Shown here piece after piece: positions 28,519 through 36,544 of a DNA stretch of 64,000 nucleotides. The translations under genes and the position numbers were made by a program. Source of the DNA: Couchioplanes caeruleus (GTDB lineage: Bacteria; Actinomycetota; Actinomycetes; Mycobacteriales; Micromonosporaceae); the NCBI RefSeq assembly GCF_003751945.1, contig NZ_RJKL01000001.1, positions 4,774,001 to 4,838,000 of the forward strand, read 5' to 3'. The number at the start of each line of letters is the position of its first letter. Positions within the stretch are counted from its first letter, which is position 1. The notes beneath the pieces were generated by a model that made no database searches, had not been told where the DNA came from, and saw only the letters and a program-made list of their open reading frames with translations.

Positions 28519-29544
28519 GTGAACGTCGCGATCATCGGTCTGGGGCTCATCGGCGGGTCGCTGCTGCGGGCACTGGCCGCCCACGGCCACCAGGTGACGG
28601 GCTACGACATCGGCCTCGCCACCCGCCAGGCCGCGACCGCACTGGCAGGGGCCGCGCCGTCAGAGGTCGCATCGGCAGAGGCTGCATCGGCAGAGGCCGC
28701 ACTGGCAGAGGCCGCGCCTGCTGGGCGACCCGCCTGGCACGTGGCCGGCAGCATTCCCGCCGCCGTCGAGGGCGCCGACGTCGTCGTGCTCGCCGTACCG
28801 TTGCCGGTGCTGCCGGACGTCCTCGCCGAACTCGACGGCTTCCCCGGCGTGATCACCGACGTCACCTCGGTCAAGGGCCCGGTCCGCGACTTGCTCAAGG
28901 GCCGCAGGTATGTCGGCGGCCACCCCATGGCCGGCAAGGAGGAGTCGAGCTTCCTCGCCTCCGACCCGCATCTCTTCGACCGCTGCGCCTGGGTGCTCTG
29001 CCTCGACCCGGAGACCTCGATGGACGACTGGCTGAGCCTCGCCGCGCTCTACACCTCGATCGGTGCCCGGGTCGTGCCGGCCGGCGCCGACGAACACGAC
29101 GAGGCCGTCGCCCGGATCAGCCACGTCCCGCATCTGCTCGCCGCGGCCCTCGCCAACCTGATCGACGGCCATCCGCTCGCCGCCGCCCTCGCGGCCGGCT
29201 CGTTCCGGGACGGTACGCGGGTGGCGGCGACCCGCGCCGAGCTCATCGCGGCCATGTGCGGCGGCAATGCGGCGGCCGTCCGGCGGGTGCTGCCCGGCGT
29301 CCTCGAGGATCTGGGCGCCTATGCCGGCCGCCTCGCCGAGCCCGAGCCGGTCGCCGAGCTGACTCCGCTGCTGCGCCGGCCGGGGGAACTGCGGCGGGGG
29401 TGGCCGGTCGCGGAGTGCGTACCGGTGGAGATCGAGCCGGAGCGGGACGCGCTCCTGAGCCTGGGACGCGCGGGAGGCTGGGTCGAGAGGGTTGGCGCGA
29501 AAGTCGCCGGAATGCGGCCGGAAACTGACCGCAATCGTTCCTAG
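28519..29544 (+). CDS. tyrA: Prephenate dehydrogenase
   Basis: Tyrosine biosynthesis: NAD-dependent oxidative decarboxylation of prephenate. 341 residues, GTG start. Rossmann motif GLGLIGGSLLRAL (about 7-19), DVTSVKGPV (about 114-122), the family GGHPMAGKE motif (about 133-141) and a helical dimerisation half (about 190-310). No ACT domain. Odd: an Ala/Glu/Ser insertion at about 41-65 made of five 15-bp repeats interrupts the NAD domain. Not next to other aromatic genes. Confidence 0.93.
   Translation: MNVAIIGLGLIGGSLLRALAAHGHQVTGYDIGLATRQAATALAGAAPSEVASAEAASAEAALAEAAPAGRPAWHVAGSIPAAVEGADVVVLAVPLPVLPDVLAELDGFPGVITDVTSVKGPVRDLLKGRRYVGGHPMAGKEESSFLASDPHLFDRCAWVLCLDPETSMDDWLSLAALYTSIGARVVPAGADEHDEAVARISHVPHLLAAALANLIDGHPLAAALAAGSFRDGTRVAATRAELIAAMCGGNAAAVRRVLPGVLEDLGAYAGRLAEPEPVAELTPLLRRPGELRRGWPVAECVPVEIEPERDALLSLGRAGGWVERVGAKVAGMRPETDRNRS
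28639..28713. repeat. 15-bp tandem repeat inside tyrA
   Basis: Five consecutive 15-bp units related to GCATCGGCAGAGGCC, encoding A-x-x-E/G-x pentapeptides (ALAGA, APSEV, ASAEA, ASAEA, ALAEA). In frame, so the gene stays intact. Confidence 0.85.
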
Positions 29545-29583
29545 GCTTACCCGGGTAAGGGAAACCGAGGACAGGAGAACGTC

Positions 29584-30168
29584 ATGCCCGGTCAGGTCGG
29601 CGCCATCGGCAACGAGCGCGAAGGTCTGCTCGCCTACCTCGCCCAGATGCGGTACGTGCTGCGGCTCACCGCGTACGGACTCACCCCCGACCAGCTCCGC
29701 GCCGCCCCGACGGCGAGCTCGTTGACGGTCGGAGGCCTGATCAAGCACTGCGCGTCCGTGGAGGAGGGCTGGATCTCCACCGTGCTCCGGGAGGCGCAGC
29801 CGGTCGACTACCAGGCGTACGCCGACCACTTCCGGCTCGCGGACGGCGAGACCATCGAGGACGTGTTCGCCTACTACGACCGCGTCGCAGTGCGGACCGA
29901 GAAGACGATCGCGGAGATTGCGGACCTCGGACAGGACGTGCCCGTCGACCACTCGGTGCCGTGGAACCCGAAGGACTTGGACAACTGGTCGGTGCGCTGG
30001 GTGCTGCTGCACCTCATCCAGGAGACGGCCCGGCACGCGGGCCACGCCGACATCATCCGCGAGGGCATCGACGGCGGTACGGCGTACCCGATCATGGCCG
30101 CGGCAGAGGACTGGCCGGACTCGCCGTGGATGCAGAAGTGGCAGCCGGCCGGCGAGCAGCGCGGATAA
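29584..30168 (+). CDS. DinB/DUF664 family protein
   Basis: 194 residues, ATG with AGGAGA about 6 nt upstream. Four-helix DinB-like fold with the three metal-binding His expected of the family: GLIKHCASVEEGW and HLIQETARHAGH. DinB-family proteins include thiol-dependent transferases and proteins of unknown function. It starts 39 bp after tyrA and may share its transcript. Substrate unknown. Confidence 0.85.
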   Translation: MPGQVGAIGNEREGLLAYLAQMRYVLRLTAYGLTPDQLRAAPTASSLTVGGLIKHCASVEEGWISTVLREAQPVDYQAYADHFRLADGETIEDVFAYYDRVAVRTEKTIAEIADLGQDVPVDHSVPWNPKDLDNWSVRWVLLHLIQETARHAGHADIIREGIDGGTAYPIMAAAEDWPDSPWMQKWQPAGEQRG

Positions 30169-30253
30169 GCCCGGCGGCGGCGCGATCGGGCCGGGACGGC
30201 AGGAGCCGGGCCGTGCGCCACGGGACGCCGGTGTGCCCGTACGGGAAAAAGGC

Positions 30254-30287
30254 GAAACGCCCGGCAGCCAGATCTGCCGGGCGTTTC
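30254..30287. terminator. Bidirectional terminator
   Basis: Perfect 14-bp arms GAAACGCCCGGCAG (30254-30267) / CTGCCGGGCGTTTC (30274-30287), 6-nt loop, A- and T-flanked, between convergent DinB and lyase genes. Confidence 0.85.
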
Positions 30288-30306
30288 TCATGGTGGTGCT
30301 CGCCGA

Positions 30307-32004
30307 TCAGCTGACCGTGAACGTCGTGGTGAGCGTCGGCGCCGTCGACCGGATCACGATTTCGTAGGCCTGCACCCGGTTGCCGAAGCTGGGGTAGTGC
30401 CAGCCGGCCGGCGGTCGCGTGATGCCCTTCACGAAGCCCGAGACGGCCCCGGTCGTGGTGATCCTGAGTTTCCTCCCGGACGGGTGTGCGAACACCAGCG
30501 TCTTGCCGTTCTTCACGCCCGAAACGCGCCGCCACTGCGGGTCGAGGTGCCAATACTGACGCCAGAGCTGCGCTTTGGGGAACTTGTCCGTCACCGTCAT
30601 CCGGCTCGCGTCCCGGTTCACGTTGACGTTGCGGGAATGCGCGCGGCCGGTGCCGTAGACCGTGTTCTTGATGGTCCAGGCGTGGGCCGCGGCCTGCGCC
30701 ACAGAACCGGAGACGGTCGACGCGCCGTTGCCCGCCTTGCCCTTGGCCGGAATCGGCACGTTGTGGCTCTGCGCGCTGATCTGGTAGGCGTAGAAATTGT
30801 TCTTCCGGTCGTAGTTGTACTTGCCCGGACCCACCAGCACCCGCACGCCCTTGGCCGTGTACGTGACACCCCCGGCCCGGTCGTGGTGCCCGTGCGCGCG
30901 ACGCGACGGGCCGTACCGGATCGTGTAGTAGCTGGTCTTCGGATCGGTCCACGACCAGCGGCCGATGATCCAGCCGGTCTGGTCGTCCCGGAAGGTCCGG
31001 GGCGCGCGGGACGGGTTCGCCGCCTCGCCGTCGATCTTCTCCGAGTCACCGATCTGCACGATCTTGCCGTCCGGCTCGGTCATCCAGGTGAACGCCGTGC
31101 GGGCGTTGGCCACGCTCCGGCGGATCGAGGTCACCGCCGCACCCGTACCCGGCGACTCGGCGAGCGTCCTCGCCGCCTGGTCCCACAGATCTGCGTTCAC
31201 CACCTGGTACTGGGACGCCTGCTCCCAGATCACCCCGCGCTTGGAGAACGCCAGCGGTGCCTCGGCGACGAGCCGATCGCTCGCCCGCTTCGTCCAGTCG
31301 GCCCGGTGGAGATGGTCGCCGGCCCGGATGATCTGCAGGTTCGCCATCAGCCCGTGATTGTGCACCGGGGCGTACGGCGGCCCGTAGTAGCGGAAGCCGA
31401 GCAGCACGTTGACGTCGTTGAAGATCGGCTTTCGGAGCTTCTCCGAACCGGTCAGCGCGTACAGGCAGTTCTCGGTCTCCAGGCGCCGCAGCGCGGTGCC
31501 CTCGTCCCAGCCGTACGAGTTGCTCTTCGGGTCCGGGTTCTTCGCGTGGAACGAGACGACCTGGTCGACCAGGGCGTCCAACGACTTCGTCTGCCCGTCC
31601 ATCGCCGCCCGCCGGGCCAGCGGCCTCATCCACATCAGACCCTCGTACCCCATCCGCCAGGTCGGGTCGGCGACCGGCGGCCTGCGCCAGGTGGTCGGGT
31701 TGATCTTGCCCACAGTGAACGGTGCGGCCGGTGACAGCTTGACGACGATGTCCTCGCCGTCCGGCACCGGTCCCGGTGCGGCAGCGCCGCATCGGGCGCT
31801 CGCGGTCGGGTCGGCCAACTGCGCCCGGACGGTGCCGGCCCGGTACAGATCGAGCAGGGCGTCCGGATCCTCGGTCAAAACCGGGTCGATCGGTATGACG
31901 TGAACGTCTGCCGCTTCCGCCGCGGCCGAAGATCCGTGCAGGATCCCCGCGGCGAGGGCAATGACGGCTATTCCTGCAATTTTCCTTCTTACCTTTTCCC
32001 CCAT
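30307..32004 (-). CDS. Secreted heparinase II/III-like polysaccharide lyase
   Basis: 565 residues. Signal peptide about 1-33 (basic KVRRK, then a hydrophobic core, SSAAAEA). Residues about 80-370 look like the alpha-helical toroid of heparinase/alginate lyases. The C-terminal beta domain (about 375-560) has the family motif RAHGHHDRAGGVTY and ends in a TTTFTVS strand. It would cleave uronic-acid polysaccharides outside the cell. I chose the ATG at 32004, which gives a compact signal peptide; an ATG at 32022 adds 6 residues. A much longer frame upstream runs through the tRNA remnant and is not credible. Confidence 0.8.
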   Translation of the reverse strand: MGEKVRRKIAGIAVIALAAGILHGSSAAAEAADVHVIPIDPVLTEDPDALLDLYRAGTVRAQLADPTASARCGAAAPGPVPDGEDIVVKLSPAAPFTVGKINPTTWRRPPVADPTWRMGYEGLMWMRPLARRAAMDGQTKSLDALVDQVVSFHAKNPDPKSNSYGWDEGTALRRLETENCLYALTGSEKLRKPIFNDVNVLLGFRYYGPPYAPVHNHGLMANLQIIRAGDHLHRADWTKRASDRLVAEAPLAFSKRGVIWEQASQYQVVNADLWDQAARTLAESPGTGAAVTSIRRSVANARTAFTWMTEPDGKIVQIGDSEKIDGEAANPSRAPRTFRDDQTGWIIGRWSWTDPKTSYYTIRYGPSRRAHGHHDRAGGVTYTAKGVRVLVGPGKYNYDRKNNFYAYQISAQSHNVPIPAKGKAGNGASTVSGSVAQAAAHAWTIKNTVYGTGRAHSRNVNVNRDASRMTVTDKFPKAQLWRQYWHLDPQWRRVSGVKNGKTLVFAHPSGRKLRITTTGAVSGFVKGITRPPAGWHYPSFGNRVQAYEIVIRSTAPTLTTTFTVS

Positions 32005-32197
32005 GCGAGCATCGAACCTCATGAGGTCCAGCGCGGGAAATCCACCGACCGTGGGATCGATGCGCACCTCGTCCGTAATCGGCCGGAATTCGCCGGTGGC
32101 GAATTTACCGGTTCGCCGGCGATGGTCGATCGACGCCGGGACGCTCCGGTGATCTAAGGCACAGCCGGTTCTCCGGCCGAGGCCGCCGGCGAAACGA

Positions 32198-32227
32198 CGA
32201 AGCGCCCGGCGGCTGCCGGGCGCTTCG
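32198..32227. terminator. Stem-loop next to the left att site
   Basis: Perfect 13-bp arms (CGAAGCGCCCGGC / GCCGGGCGCTTCG) with a GGCT loop. Before insertion of the element it would have followed the tRNA-Ser gene, so it is probably that gene's original terminator. Confidence 0.75.
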
Positions 32228-32235
32228 CGTGATGC

Positions 32236-32294
32236 TGGCGGTGGTGAAGGGATTTGAACCCTTGGAGGGCTTGCACCCTCACACGCTTTCGAGG
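32236..32294 (-). repeat. Left attachment site: 3' half of tRNA-Ser(CGA)
   Basis: 59 bp identical to 47776-47834, covering the tRNA from the anticodon loop to the encoded CCA. The homology stops at the anticodon loop, where the sequence changes to TCTGCG. This is the displaced chromosomal 3' end. Confidence 0.95.
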
Positions 32295-32390
32295 TCTGCG
32301 AGCCATCGTCCGCGAGCGGTCGCCACCGCGCGTGACCTGGCATTTGTTTGACGGGCGGACCGCAGCGAACGGCGGCGAGACGCGGCGAAC

Positions 32391-32408
32391 GAGACCAGAA
32401 CTGAGACC
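32391..32408 (+). repeat. GAGACC 12-bp-spaced repeats, element 1 left arm
   Basis: Two GAGACC hexamers (32391-32396 and 32403-32408) exactly 12 bp apart, joined by AGAACT. The same arrangement recurs near the other three att ends, on the same strand, so these are candidate integrase arm sites. Confidence 0.6.
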
Positions 32409-32433
32409 ACATCGCGGTGTCGTACCCCTGGCC

Positions 32434-32439
32434 TAGGGT
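32434..32439 (+). promoter_or_regulatory. Leaderless-type -10 box for HNH gene (TAGGGT)
   Basis: TAGGGT followed by 6 nt and the GTG at 32446; no ribosome-binding site. Confidence 0.45.
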
Positions 32440-32445
32440 CGGCCC

Positions 32446-33429
32446 GTGACGCTCGCCGACATCACCGCACCCGCCGTGCACGCCGCCATCGCCGAGTTCG
32501 ATCGACTCGGGCGCGAGGAGTTCCTCCGGGCGACAGGCTTCTCTCGCTCCCGCCTCTACTACCTCCAGCACGGCGGTCAGCTCTACGACTCCAAGGCCAT
32601 CGTTGGCCACGCACACCGGCTGAGCACAGGGGTGGCGCTTGCACCGGCCGACTTCAGCGGCGGTGAGAAGACCGTTGTCCCTCGACTCGAAGCACTCGGT
32701 TTCACAGTCCGCTACATACCGAGGCAGGACTGGACCCGTGACGAGATCATCCTCGCCTCTGCACTGATCGAGCCCAACGGGTGGCGTCCGCTCGATCGCA
32801 CCCATCCGGAAGTCATCGAGCTGTCCAAGCTCCTCCAGGGCCACACCATCTATCCACCGGACCAGCGGGGCCCCGACTTCCGGACACCCTCAAGCATCCA
32901 CCGCAAGATGGCGGACATCGCCACCTCTCACCCTGCCTACGCGGGACGCGCCACCAACGGCAACCGCATCGACGGCGAAGTCCTCCGCGACTTCCTCGAC
33001 AGCCCGGCGGACATGCATGCCCTCGCCAAGGCCATCCGGGCCGCTCTGTGGGCCGAGGAGCCAGGGGAAGCCTTGCCAGATGCCGACGTAGGAGACGCCA
33101 CCGCCGATGAGGGCGGCGTACTGCTGCGTCAGCATCTTCGCCGGGAGCGAGACCCCAAGATCCGGAGAGCCAAGCTTGCACAGGTGAAGAAGGCCGGCTT
33201 AGCCATTGCGTGCGAGGTCTGCGGGTTCGACTTCGGCAAGACCTACGGGCCACACGGTGCCGATTACATCGAGTGTCACCACCGAACACCGCTGCACGTG
33301 ACCGGGCCAACGAAGACCAGTCTGCAAGACCTCGCCTTGCTGTGCTCCAACTGCCACCGGATGATTCACCGCTCCAAGTCGTGGTTAGCCGTCGACGAGC
33401 TTCGAGCCATCGTCCTACGCCAGAGGTAG
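32446..33429 (+). CDS. ScoMcrA-like HNH endonuclease (type IV restriction-like)
   Basis: 327 residues, GTG start with leaderless promoter. The N-terminal domain (about 1-90; DITAPAVHAAIAEFDRLGRE, then LYDSKAIVGHAH) resembles the head domain of ScoMcrA. The middle (about 97-205) has the WTRDEIILASAL, FRTPSSIHRKMADIA and TNGNRIDGEVL pattern seen before HNH domains in actinobacterial nucleases. The C-terminal HNH (about 255-315) has CEVCGFDF, ECHHRTPL and LLCSNCHRMIHR with two CxxC zinc pairs. It lacks visible SRA or sulfur-binding domains, so the modification it might sense is unknown. Located at the element edge, as cargo defence genes often are. Confidence 0.8.
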   Translation: MTLADITAPAVHAAIAEFDRLGREEFLRATGFSRSRLYYLQHGGQLYDSKAIVGHAHRLSTGVALAPADFSGGEKTVVPRLEALGFTVRYIPRQDWTRDEIILASALIEPNGWRPLDRTHPEVIELSKLLQGHTIYPPDQRGPDFRTPSSIHRKMADIATSHPAYAGRATNGNRIDGEVLRDFLDSPADMHALAKAIRAALWAEEPGEALPDADVGDATADEGGVLLRQHLRRERDPKIRRAKLAQVKKAGLAIACEVCGFDFGKTYGPHGADYIECHHRTPLHVTGPTKTSLQDLALLCSNCHRMIHRSKSWLAVDELRAIVLRQR

Positions 33430-33452
33430 CGTCAGGTCCGACGAGCGGGCCG

Positions 33453-33471
33453 CACGCTTTCTAAGTCTGCG
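33453..33471 (-). repeat. Degenerate internal att-like site
   Basis: CACGCTTTCTAAGTCTGCG matches the left junction of element 1 (32282-32300) at 17 of 19 positions and the left junction of element 2 at 16 of the first 17. It includes the anticodon-loop core and the TCTG that follows it in both left ends. Confidence 0.5.
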
Positions 33472-33725
33472 TCCGGTCGTTCGCGACCGTTCAGGACCGC
33501 TCGTGAGCTGCACGAACACTTCTCGGCGCGATTCGGCGAACGTCTGCGAACGTCCGCGAATGAGGCGGTGGCGCGTCTCGCAGCGTAGAACCTATGTTCG
33601 AACTGTCAGTGGTGAGCCGTCACCCTCGCTAACTTCGCCGCGGGTGGGCCACCCTTCCCAGCTCTCGTCGACGGGCGGACTGTGCTCAACACCCGCGTTT
33701 TCCTGACGGCTGGATCAGCGAGTCC

Positions 33726-33731
33726 TACGCT
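33726..33731 (+). promoter_or_regulatory. Leaderless-type -10 box (TACGCT)
   Basis: TACGCT ends 6 nt before the ATG at 33738, without a ribosome site between. Confidence 0.45.
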
Positions 33732-33737
33732 GACTGA

Positions 33738-34118
33738 ATGATCACTCAACGTGTCGCGGCACTGACCGCCGTGGCCGTCCTGGTGCCACTCCTAGCATGT
33801 GGTGGTGGTGGTGACGATGAAGACGCTGCAACCACTTCTGCGACCACCACCCCTGTCGAGACGCCTGAGACGGCTGAGACGTCACAGGCACCGAAGAGGC
33901 TGACCGTGCCCAAGCTGGTCGGTAAGAATGCGGCGGTTGCGGACGATCAGCTTACGCGCCTTGGTTTCACCAATATTGACTTTGGGTCCGAAGATCCCTT
34001 CGACACCGTCGTCATTAAGCTCGCGAACTGGACCGTCACCAAGCAGTCCGCCAAGGCTGGCTCCAAGATGATGTCCGATGAACTTCTTGTGCTGACTTGC
34101 ACCAAGCTTGGTGATTAA
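33738..34118 (+). CDS. PASTA-domain lipoprotein
   Basis: 126 residues. Lipoprotein signal with lipobox VPLLAC (Cys21), a Thr/Glu-rich spacer (about 24-52), then one PASTA-like domain (about 54-124: VPKLVGKNAAVADDQLTRLG, VTKQSAKAGSKM). PASTA domains bind peptidoglycan fragments. As element cargo it could alter the recipient surface or entry exclusion (speculative). Third-position GC is lower than in the flanks, consistent with recent acquisition. Confidence 0.75.
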   Translation: MITQRVAALTAVAVLVPLLACGGGGDDEDAATTSATTTPVETPETAETSQAPKRLTVPKLVGKNAAVADDQLTRLGFTNIDFGSEDPFDTVVIKLANWTVTKQSAKAGSKMMSDELLVLTCTKLGD

Positions 34119-34309
34119 GCTCTGGCAATTCGGGGTTGTCGCGCCACCACGCCATGCCCGAACCCTGAGCGCCAGCCGGAGGTTGGCAGTTCCGTCGCCG
34201 AGGATTCGGCAGCCTAGCGAGGCGGATGGATAGCGGTGGCCGGCGGACGCTGGTCACCGCTTCGTCGATTTAAGAGCAGAAGTACCTCAGTCCGGCTGTT
34301 GCATCAAAC

Positions 34310-34840
34310 TTAATGGCGCCGCGCTTTCTCCCCGCCAACAAGCCTCTGAAATAGGGCACCCGAGCCGCGATGGCTCAGATTCACTATCCGCACGGCGTCG
34401 AATCCTTGCCGCTCGTAATATGCGTGCAGCGGTTCGTTTGTCCGCCATGCATCTAGCCGAAGCCATTTCTTACCGCGCGCCGCCGCGAGTTTTTCGGCCT
34501 GATCCAGGAGTTTGCCGCCGACATTATTTCCGGCGGCAGAACGAGCGACGACCATTCGATGTACGTACAGCGCGCTGGAAGGATTATCGTCCGCAGTCCA
34601 GAACTCGGGATCGGCGAACTCGTCCACTGTCATCATTCCCACCGGGCTCCCGTCAACCTCGGCGATCCAACACTCGCGCCGCTCAATCGAGCGCCTGAGC
34701 CTCGCTTGAACCTTCTCTGGAGTATTGGTTGCCCACTGGTTCGTTCCGTTCTTGGCAAGCCACGAGCGGGCCTCGCCGTACAAGGTCACCAGCGCCTCAA
34801 GGTCGTTGGTAGTCGCCGTGCGGATGGCAAATTGAGTCAT
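34310..34840 (-). CDS. GNAT-family N-acetyltransferase
   Basis: 176 residues. GNAT fold with acetyl-CoA pyrophosphate loop region VHRMVVARSAAGNNVGGKLLD (about 92-112) and the C-terminal YYERQGF motif. The ATG at 34840 overlaps the GntR gene stop (34837-34839) as ATGA, so the two are co-translated. GNAT plus GntR pairs recur in actinomycete elements. Substrate unknown. Confidence 0.85.
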   Translation of the reverse strand: MTQFAIRTATTNDLEALVTLYGEARSWLAKNGTNQWATNTPEKVQARLRRSIERRECWIAEVDGSPVGMMTVDEFADPEFWTADDNPSSALYVHRMVVARSAAGNNVGGKLLDQAEKLAAARGKKWLRLDAWRTNEPLHAYYERQGFDAVRIVNLSHRGSGALFQRLVGGEKARRH

Positions 34841-35616
34841 CGCTTGCCGGGATCCATTCCATCACGCTCGTAGACAATGACATGACGGTCCCCAGGCAGG
34901 ATGTTGACCACCACTCGGACCGGGGTGCCGTCAGGGCACAGTCCCGTGCATATGTGGCAGGCGATGGGCGTGCCAGGCCCTAGCTCAAGTCGTCGGATCT
35001 CGTCCGGTGTCGGCATGCGCACATAGATTTCATCCAGAGCGCGCACTTGTGGATAGCCATTCTCGGCCAAGATCTCATTCGCGCCTCTGGCAATGTCAAC
35101 GGGACGCATGATTTCTGTGTCTTGTACAAATTTGAGTGGATAGTAGCTGTCGTTCGTATTGAATGGCTCGCCGTCGAGGTATCGAATACGGCGGCGAACG
35201 GCAGCAAGTTCGCCCTCGTTAAGCTTCAGCCGTTGCTTAACGTCGGCCGGGGGGTCGACGATGGAAACCTCGATCCTCTGCTCAGGCTCCCGGCCCTCCG
35301 CGGAATGGTCCGCCATGAAGCGGTCCATTTCTGGGGTTTTGGGCTGCGGCCGAAATTCCTGCTGCGGGCGGTAGAAGAGCGGTTGGCGAAGTCGCACGAA
35401 GTACCCGCGGGGTGCGCGGGGGACAATCAGGCCCTCGTTGACCAGGGCCGTCAATGCCTGTCGAACGGTAGCGCGGGCGACGCCGTAGAGGCTGGTCAGC
35501 TCCGCTTCGGTAGGTAGTCGGGTGTCCGGCCGGTACGTGCCGTCCGTGATCTTTGACCGCAAGTCCTCTGCGATCTGCGCCCACACCGCAGCCTTGCTTT
35601 GCCTGGTCACGGCCAC
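34837..35616 (-). CDS. GntR-family (HutC/UTRA) element regulator
   Basis: 259 residues from GTG at 35616, chosen because AAGGGGG lies about 7 nt upstream; a longer frame starting at 35691 would run across the operator. Winged helix about 7-72 (DTRLPTEAELTSLYGVARATVRQAL), UTRA ligand domain about 90-250. GntR proteins of the KorSA/KorA type repress transfer and replication genes of actinomycete elements; that role is inferred here from its divergent position upstream of the main operon and the palindromes in between. Confidence 0.88.
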   Translation of the reverse strand: MAVTRQSKAAVWAQIAEDLRSKITDGTYRPDTRLPTEAELTSLYGVARATVRQALTALVNEGLIVPRAPRGYFVRLRQPLFYRPQQEFRPQPKTPEMDRFMADHSAEGREPEQRIEVSIVDPPADVKQRLKLNEGELAAVRRRIRYLDGEPFNTNDSYYPLKFVQDTEIMRPVDIARGANEILAENGYPQVRALDEIYVRMPTPDEIRRLELGPGTPIACHICTGLCPDGTPVRVVVNILPGDRHVIVYERDGMDPGKR

Positions 35617-35638
35617 TCGTCGCCCCCTTGCCGAACTC

Positions 35639-35648
35639 TGTCTAGACA
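35639..35648. promoter_or_regulatory. Candidate GntR operator 1 (TGTCTAGACA)
   Basis: Perfect 10-bp palindrome 23 bp upstream of the GntR start, placed for autoregulation. Shares TGTCTAG with operator 2. Confidence 0.55.
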
Positions 35649-35711
35649 GTTTAGGCAGAACCTCTTGACATCGCATCCTCCGATCTGGCACCTTCAGGGC
35701 ATCAACATTGT

Positions 35712-35733
35712 CTAGTCAGTACAGACTGACTAG
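35712..35733. promoter_or_regulatory. Candidate GntR operator 2, overlapping main promoter
   Basis: Perfect 9-bp inverted repeat CTAGTCAGT / ACTGACTAG with ACAG spacer. A TATAGT hexamer (35738-35743) lies just downstream and could be the -10 box of the plus-strand operon, so a bound regulator would block it. No tRNA, riboswitch or gene is seen from 35744 to 35963. Confidence 0.6.
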
Positions 35734-35963
35734 CCGGTATAGTCGGTCGGTACCCGGCACGGCGGAGGTGGCTTCGGCTACGCCGCTCGTGACCGCCCCG
35801 CCGCGCGCTTGTCCTTTGACAACTGGATCGGGCCGCACCTCCCACTGAAAAGGTCGCCGCGCACGGCTCAGGTCCGTGCATCTCTTCCCTTGAATCCGCT
35901 GGTCGGCGTGGCTGTGGCCGCGTCTTGGTCGCTGCCGCGCCGACCCGTCACCCGGAGGAATCC

Positions 35964-36218
35964 GTGAGGACCGAATCGCCCCACACCGACGAACCGGCCG
36001 CCGCTGAGCTGGCTGCGATCGAGGCTGAGGAGCCATTGATCGCTGCTGAGGTGGCGTGGCTGGCAGCGGAGATCGCGATGTTGGACGCCGACGACCGTGG
36101 CGGTCCGACCGTGCTGGACTGGCGGCGGCTGCGCCGTGCTGAGGCCCGCGTGATCCGCGAAACGTTCGCCTACGTCGCCGGCCGCACGCGTCGCCCGAGC
36201 CCGGCCCTGGTGGCCTGA
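35964..36218 (+). CDS. Small hypothetical protein, first gene of the element operon
   Basis: 84 residues, GTG with GGAGGAA 5-6 nt upstream. Acidic Ala/Glu-rich helix (about 8-45), then basic C-terminus. Its stop overlaps the next start (TGATG). Unrecognised; typical of leading small ORFs in AICE operons. Confidence 0.7.
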   Translation: MRTESPHTDEPAAAELAAIEAEEPLIAAEVAWLAAEIAMLDADDRGGPTVLDWRRLRRAEARVIRETFAYVAGRTRRPSPALVA

Positions 36219-36544
36219 TGTCCCGGGTCCGGGCCGTGTTCTTCGATCCGGACGGCACCCGGTACGCCACCCGCCGCCAACTCCGCGCGCAGGGCCTGTG
36301 CCCGGGGCGTCAGCCGATCGCCGCGCAGATCTTGTGGCGCGGTGTCGGCGGCACCCGCGCCGCCTACCTGTACCGCCTCGACCGGGCGCGGCCGAAGCGC
36401 GCCGCCACCCCGGCCGTGCTCGCCGCTCTGGACAAGGCCATGCCAGCCCGGCGTACCTGCCCGACCTGCCGCCAGATGCGGCTCTACTACATCCCCCGCT
36501 CGACCGGCGAATGCCTTATCTGCCAAGGAGAACCCACCCGATGA
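36218..36544 (+). CDS. RRQRL-type small zinc-binding protein
   Basis: 108 residues. Contains RRQLRAQGL near residue 19, the motif that names the 'RRQRL motif-containing zinc-binding protein' group of actinomycete elements, and a CPTCRQMRLYY...CLIC zinc ribbon at the C-terminus. Overlaps both neighbours by 1-4 bp. Function unknown. Confidence 0.8.
   Translation: MSRVRAVFFDPDGTRYATRRQLRAQGLCPGRQPIAAQILWRGVGGTRAAYLYRLDRARPKRAATPAVLAALDKAMPARRTCPTCRQMRLYYIPRSTGECLICQGEPTR

Larger units (their letters stand above)
33430..33737. other. Gap with an att-like remnant
   Basis: 308 bp without a gene. It contains the att-like sequence at 33453-33471 and, at about 33530-33570, several GCGAACG repeats like those in the left arm at about 32366-32392. 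It ends in a leaderless promoter. No GAGACC pair is present. Confidence 0.5.

Noticed and set aside
30307..32844. Extension of the heparinase-like gene to 32844
   Set aside because: The added N-terminus runs antisense to the HNH gene and through the tRNA remnant; the signal peptide fits a start near 32004.
33503..33706. 67-codon plus-strand frame after the HNH gene
   Set aside because: No ribosome site and composition not protein-like; the region is better read as an att remnant.
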